Origin: Acidobacteriota bacterium
GTDB lineage: Bacteria; Acidobacteriota; Thermoanaerobaculia; Gp7-AA8
NCBI GenBank assembly: GCA_003222375.1
Contig: QHVX01000179.1
Coordinates: forward strand, 1 to 8,481
Length of the DNA: 8,481 bases
Direction: 5' to 3'
The notes below the pieces were generated by a model. The model saw only the letters and a list, made by a program, of their open reading frames with translations, did no database searches and was not told the DNA's origin. A program made the translations under genes and the position numbers. Of the stretch, positions 4,990 through 8,481 are shown one piece after another. Positions within the stretch are counted from its first letter, which is position 1. Each line of letters opens with the position of its first letter.

Positions 4990-7008
4990 ATGCCCCGCGA
5001 TTTGCTGATCGGCAACGGTTCGCTCGTCGTCGCATTCGATTCCAAGTACCGCCTGGCGGACATTTACTTTCCGCACGTCGGACAGGAGAACCACAGCGGC
5101 TCGCCCTTTCGCTTCGGCGTGTGGGTCGACGGCAAACTCAGTTGGGTCGAGTCGGACGGCTGGCAGCGCACGCTGACTTATCTCCGCGAGACGCTGGTCA
5201 CCGATGTCGATTGTCAGAATGACGACGTCGGCATCCGCCTTCGCTGCTACGACGTCGTCGATGCCGACGCCAACATCTACCTGCGCAAAATCGTCGTGCG
5301 CAATCTTCGATCGGAAGCGCGCGATGTGAAGCTTTTCTTTCATCACGACCTCAACCTCTACGGCAGCGCGAGCTCCGATACCGCGATGTTCGACCCCGAA
5401 TCGCGCAGCGTCATCCATTACAAAGCAAAGCGCTATTTCCTGATGAACGTGGCGACCGAGGACGCCCACGGCGTCGATGAATACGCATGCGGTCGCAGCG
5501 GGATCGGCGACAGCGAAGGCACGTGGCGGGATGCCGAGGATGGAAAGCTGTCGATGAACGCGATTCAGCAGGGCGCGGTGGATTCGACGATTTCCGTTTC
5601 GCTTTCTCTCGAGCCGAACGGCAGCGCGACCGCGTTTTACTGGATCTGCGCCGGGGTCCGTTACGGCGACGTGCGGGAATTAGACACGAAAATCATAGAT
5701 GAGAATCCATCACGAATTCTCGCGCGTACGGCGTCGCTGTGGTACACATGGGTCAACAAGTCAGGCGAAGACTTCCGCGATCTGCCAGAAGAGATCATCG
5801 AGCTTTATCGCCGGTCGATCCTCACGATCCGCGCGCATTGCGATCGTGACGGCGGCATCGTGGCGGCCTGCGACTCCGACATCGAGTGGGGACACAACGA
5901 TCATTACTCGTATGTCTGGCCGCGCGACGCCGCCTTTGTCTCCGATGCCGTCGACCGTGCCGGTTTTCCGACCATCGCGCGTCAGTTCCTGACGTATGCG
6001 AACGACACGATCAGCAACAGCGGCTATTTTCTGCACAAGTACACGCCCGATGGCTCGCTCGCGCCGTCATGGAATCCGTGGTTTCGAAACGGGCAGAAGC
6101 AATTGCCGATTCAGGAAGACGAAACCGCGCTCGTCATCTGGTTGCTGGCGCGACACTACGATCGCAACCGCGATCTGGACTTCGTTCGCGCAGTCTATAA
6201 GCGGCTCGTTCTGCAACCCGCGGAATTCATGATCGCGTTCCGCGACCCGAAGACCGGGCTGCCGCTTCCGAGCTTCGACATCTGGGAGGAACGCCAGGGC
6301 GTCTTCACGTTCACGTGCGCCGCCGTCTGCGCTGCGCTGCACGCGGCCGGCGATCTCGCCAATCTGTTCAACGAGCAGGATCGGCGCGAACGCTATTTGA
6401 GCGTCGCCGCGGAGCTGCGCGACGCGATGGTGCGTCATCTGTGGATTGAAGATGAAGGCCGGTTCGCGCGCGGCCTCGTCGTTCAGGATGGAAAGCTGCA
6501 GCTCGACCGCACGATCGATGCTTCATCCTTCGCGACCTTCTACCTCGGCGTCTTCGCGGCCGAGAGCGCGATGGTGGAAGGAACGATGCGCGCCATTCGC
6601 GACAAGCTGTGGATTCAGACCGAGGTCGGCGGTGTCGCACGTTACGAAAACGACTCCTATCAGCGCCTCGCCGACGTCGGAAGCAACGTTTCCGGAAATC
6701 CCTGGCTGATTTGCACGCTTTGGCTTGCCGAGCATGCAATCGCGCGTGCGACGTCGGTGGCCGAGCTGCAGTCGGCGCTCGATCTTCTGCGTTGGGTGCG
6801 ATCGAAAGCGCGTCCTTCGCTCATGCTGCCGGAACAGATTCATCCCTTCACCGGCGCACCGCTGTCGGTCGCTCCATTCACGTGGAGTCACGCTCAAGTG
6901 GTTTCGGTGGTACGCGGATATCTCGAAACTGTGCGTGTTCTGCGTCACGCCGGCATGGAAGAAAAAACAGCGGAGAAGCCCGTTGACAAACCGAAATCGT
7001 TCACCTAG
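4990..7008 (+). CDS. Glycoside hydrolase family 15 (glucoamylase-like, cytoplasmic)
   Basis: A 672-residue enzyme of the GH15 family, inverting exo-acting alpha-glucosidases (glucoamylase, glucodextranase, some trehalases). The N-terminus (MPRDLLIGNGSLVVAFDSKYR) and residues to about 255 form the beta-sandwich domain typical of bacterial and archaeal members. Residues about 265-655 are the alpha/alpha barrel, with YVWPRDAAF (308-316), QEDETALVIW (375-384), SFDIWEERQG (428-437) and MLPEQIHPFTGAP (612-624). By comparison with fungal and bacterial GH15 enzymes, Glu433 is the general acid and Glu615 the general base. There is no signal peptide, so the substrate is probably an intracellular oligosaccharide such as a maltodextrin, glycogen fragment or trehalose; the sequence does not settle which. 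It starts 7 bp after the rsmB remnant with a weak ribosome site (GAGAAA), so it is probably read through from fmt-rsmB. Its C-terminal tail is Lys-rich and overlaps the HU promoter. Confidence 0.93.
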   Translation: MPRDLLIGNGSLVVAFDSKYRLADIYFPHVGQENHSGSPFRFGVWVDGKLSWVESDGWQRTLTYLRETLVTDVDCQNDDVGIRLRCYDVVDADANIYLRKIVVRNLRSEARDVKLFFHHDLNLYGSASSDTAMFDPESRSVIHYKAKRYFLMNVATEDAHGVDEYACGRSGIGDSEGTWRDAEDGKLSMNAIQQGAVDSTISVSLSLEPNGSATAFYWICAGVRYGDVRELDTKIIDENPSRILARTASLWYTWVNKSGEDFRDLPEEIIELYRRSILTIRAHCDRDGGIVAACDSDIEWGHNDHYSYVWPRDAAFVSDAVDRAGFPTIARQFLTYANDTISNSGYFLHKYTPDGSLAPSWNPWFRNGQKQLPIQEDETALVIWLLARHYDRNRDLDFVRAVYKRLVLQPAEFMIAFRDPKTGLPLPSFDIWEERQGVFTFTCAAVCAALHAAGDLANLFNEQDRRERYLSVAAELRDAMVRHLWIEDEGRFARGLVVQDGKLQLDRTIDASSFATFYLGVFAAESAMVEGTMRAIRDKLWIQTEVGGVARYENDSYQRLADVGSNVSGNPWLICTLWLAEHAIARATSVAELQSALDLLRWVRSKARPSLMLPEQIHPFTGAPLSVAPFTWSHAQVVSVVRGYLETVRVLRHAGMEEKTAEKPVDKPKSFT

Positions 7009-7011
7009 ATT
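6983..7011 (+). promoter_or_regulatory. Sigma70-type promoter for the HU gene
   Basis: A perfect -35 TTGACA (6983-6988), a 17-bp spacer and a -10 TAGATT (7006-7011, 4 of 6 to consensus). The promoter lies inside the last codons of the GH15 gene, and the -10 begins on that gene's TAG stop. Transcription would start near 7018, giving a leader of about 57 bases. HU genes are usually strongly expressed, which fits. Confidence 0.65.
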
Positions 7012-7059
7012 GTCGCGCGAACCTTCAACTCACTTCGTTTCTTTGCTCCGCACGCAAAC

Positions 7060-7065
7060 AGGAGG
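7060..7065 (+). promoter_or_regulatory. Strong ribosome binding site of the HU gene
   Basis: AGGAGG lies 9 bases before ATG 7075. It is the best Shine-Dalgarno in the window and clearly fixes the HU start; the other genes rely on weak sites or overlapping stops. Confidence 0.85.
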
Positions 7066-7074
7066 AAGCTTTTT

Positions 7075-7377
7075 ATGGCAGGAAAGGGCGACGTCATCAG
7101 CGCCATCGCCGACCAAGCCGGGATTTCGAAGAAGGAGGCCTCGGCGGCGTTTGATGCATTCGTCGGCTACATCTCCGATTCGTGTCAGCGCGGCGAGCGC
7201 TGCGCGATTCCGGGCCTCGGCAGTTTCAGCATCTCGCACCGCAAGGCGCGCGAAGGCCGGAACCCCCGGACCAACGAGAAAATCAACATTCCGGCGTCGA
7301 AGAATGTCCGTTTCAAGGCCGGCAAGGACCTGCGTGAGCTCGTGAACCGGAAGGGCGGCAAGAGCGGCCGCAAGTAG
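7075..7377 (+). CDS. HU-family DNA-binding protein
   Basis: A 100-residue histone-like protein that bends and compacts DNA as a dimer. Helices cover residues about 4-40 (VISAIADQAGISKKEASAAF), followed by the turn IPGLGSFSI (45-53) and the DNA-binding arm motif GRNPRTNEKI (61-70), in which Pro64 is the residue that intercalates between base pairs. The closing segment NVRFKAGKDLRELVN is standard for the family. The protein is about ten residues longer than typical HU because of a basic tail (RKGGKSGRK), which could add non-specific DNA affinity. It has its own promoter and a strong ribosome site, so it is probably independent of the GH15 gene. It converges on the dGTPase-like gene with only 9 bp between the stop codons. 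HU and IHF subunits are hard to separate by eye, so no symbol is given. Confidence 0.95.
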   Translation: MAGKGDVISAIADQAGISKKEASAAFDAFVGYISDSCQRGERCAIPGLGSFSISHRKAREGRNPRTNEKINIPASKNVRFKAGKDLRELVNRKGGKSGRK

Positions 7378-7386
7378 ATTCAGTTT

Positions 7387-8400
7387 TCACACCCTCGCAC
7401 GAGGCACAAAGAGCCTCTCGTACAAGTTGATTGCGTAGCGATCGGTCATGCCCGCGATGAAGTCGATCGCCAGGCGCTCCACGGGCTCTTCGCTTTTGCG
7501 GTCGAAGAATTCCTGCGGATGCGCAGTGACGTATTCGAACAGCGTGGTGAGCACCCGCTGTGCCTTCTCGAACTCGCTGCGCACTGCCGGCGTTAGATAC
7601 AGATTCTGGAACATGTAGGTCCGCAGCTCTTCGAGCGACTGCAGAATTTCGGGCGTCATCATGATGGCGTCGTAATCGCAGGCCAGCGTTGCGTTGATAC
7701 AGTCGCGCACCATGCGGTCGATGCGTTGTGCGCCGTTTGTTCCCAGCGTCTTGCGAATCTCTTTCGGAATGTCGTTGGATGTCAGGAGTCCGGCGCGGAT
7801 GCCGTCGTCGATGTCGTGATTGACGTACGCGATGATGTCGGAGATGCGGACGATGTCGCCCTCGAGGGTCAGGGCCCGCGATTTCGGCCGCCGGCGCAGC
7901 AGCTCGCCTTTCTCACCTTTGGAATGCTTCAGGATTCCGTCGCGCACCTCGACGGTCAAATTCAAATTCTCGAGCACTTCGACCACGCGGACCGACTGCC
8001 GATAGTGATCGAATCCGCCGTGCACCAGCTTATTCAGCGCGGCTTCGCCGGCATGCCCGAACGCCGAATGACCGAGGTCGTGGCCCAGGCCGATGGCTTC
8101 GGTGAGGACTTCGTTGAGGCGAAGAGATTTGGCGATCGTACGCGCGATCTGCGTCACCTCTAGGACGTGCGTCAGGCGCGTGCGAAAGTGATCGCCTTCC
8201 GGCGCGAGAAAAACCTGCGTCTTGTGTTTGAGCCGACGAAACGCCTTGCAGTGGATAATGCGATCGCGATCGCGCTGATAGGACGGGCGCAGATCGTCTT
8301 CCGGCTCGAGGCGATCGCGGCCGCGCGTGTCCGCGCTCTTCGCGGCTCGCGGGACGAGCGTGTCGTACTCGATCTTCTCGAGCGTCTCGCGAATGTTCAT
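7387..8400 (-). CDS. dGTPase-like HD-domain triphosphohydrolase (short, type 2)
   Basis: An HD-superfamily protein of 337 residues; relatives cleave dNTPs to deoxynucleoside and tripolyphosphate, helping set dNTP pools. The N-terminal signature SYQRDRDRIIHCKAFRRLKHKTQVF (about 40-64) and EGDHFRTRLTHVLEV (68-82) are characteristic. The metal-binding set is visible: His78, His107-Asp108 in GLGHDLGHSAFGHAGE, and Asp188 in RISDIIAYVNHD. The length fits the short dGTPase-like branch and not the roughly 500-residue E. coli Dgt, so the native substrate is unproven and the symbol dgt is withheld. ATG 8400 is the only usual start codon in this frame up to the window edge, and it overlaps the stop of an upstream gene (ATGA), suggesting an operon. 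It converges on the HU gene. Confidence 0.93.
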   Translation of the reverse strand: MNIRETLEKIEYDTLVPRAAKSADTRGRDRLEPEDDLRPSYQRDRDRIIHCKAFRRLKHKTQVFLAPEGDHFRTRLTHVLEVTQIARTIAKSLRLNEVLTEAIGLGHDLGHSAFGHAGEAALNKLVHGGFDHYRQSVRVVEVLENLNLTVEVRDGILKHSKGEKGELLRRRPKSRALTLEGDIVRISDIIAYVNHDIDDGIRAGLLTSNDIPKEIRKTLGTNGAQRIDRMVRDCINATLACDYDAIMMTPEILQSLEELRTYMFQNLYLTPAVRSEFEKAQRVLTTLFEYVTAHPQEFFDRKSEEPVERLAIDFIAGMTDRYAINLYERLFVPRARV

Positions 8401-8481
8401 CGGTGGAGATCCAGTTCCATGAATTTCGAGCCTGCGATCGGGTTGTGACGATACGGCGGAATGTCGACAAATCCGAGCGAC
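8397..8481 (-). CDS. C-terminal end of an unidentified upstream gene (5' partial)
   Basis: The last 27 codons of a minus-strand gene entering from the right edge, ending DIPPYRHNPIAGSKFMELDL-H-R with a TGA that overlaps the dGTPase-like ATG by 4 bp. The stop/start overlap and natural-looking composition support a real gene end. I cannot assign a family from so short a stretch. It is probably co-transcribed and translationally coupled with the dGTPase-like gene. Confidence 0.5.
   Translation of the reverse strand, partial: SLGFVDIPPYRHNPIAGSKFMELDLHR

Noticed and set aside
7355..7421. Hairpins around the HU/dGTPase convergence (GCGGC/GCCGC; CCTCG/CGAGG; ACGAGGC pairing with GCCTC-T-CGT) as terminators
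   Set aside because: Stems are short or bulged and none is followed by a T-tract in either direction.
1..8481. Defence, CRISPR, phage, transposon or tRNA/rRNA content
   Set aside because: No spaced direct repeats, transposase, integrase, nuclease module or cloverleaf was seen; apart from the palindrome the window is ordinary chromosomal coding DNA.

Overview
The window is dense, high-GC chromosomal DNA with short or absent intergenic gaps, a GTG start, a probable TTG start and several stop/start overlaps. Three things suggest Acidobacteriota or an allied uncultured phylum: a secreted-type beta domain fused to a membrane glycosyltransferase-like protein, an RsmB with the motif SNDISIARLRPL, and a dispersed palindrome that translates to ILRFAQDD / VILSEAKDL. 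This placement is an inference from family resemblance; no rRNA or marker comparison was possible.

Layout. At 2-1315 (+) is the C-terminal part of a membrane protein that starts off the left edge. It overlaps by 4 bp a Sfp-type phosphopantetheinyl transferase (1312-1845, +). That gene meets tail-to-tail, with a 20-bp overlap, an exported TPR protein (1826-2677, -). Diverging from it after only 11 bp is a small putative lipoprotein (2689-2967, +). A large imperfect palindrome (2972-3041) then runs up to the start of fmt (about 3047-3922, +). fmt overlaps rsmB through a GTGA junction. rsmB is broken: its NusB-like half (3919-4518) and methyltransferase half (4494-4982) are in different frames, and the segment around SAM motif I is missing. 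Seven bases later comes an intact family 15 glycoside hydrolase (4990-7008, +). A good sigma70-like promoter at the end of that gene drives an HU-family DNA-binding protein (7075-7377, +). On the minus strand facing it is a dGTPase-like HD phosphohydrolase (7387-8400), preceded with a 4-bp overlap by the last 27 codons of an unidentified gene (8397-8481).

How the genes relate. fmt and rsmB form a translation module (initiator-tRNA formylation and 16S rRNA m5C methylation), with the GH15 enzyme probably read through from it. HU has its own promoter. The phosphopantetheinyl transferase has no carrier-protein substrate in view. I found no tRNA, rRNA, CRISPR, transposase, phage or defence module and no clearly new multi-gene system. 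The points most worth checking are the rsmB lesion, the palindrome at the fmt start (a likely mis-annotated N-terminus and possible hairpin control), and the domain fusion at the left edge.
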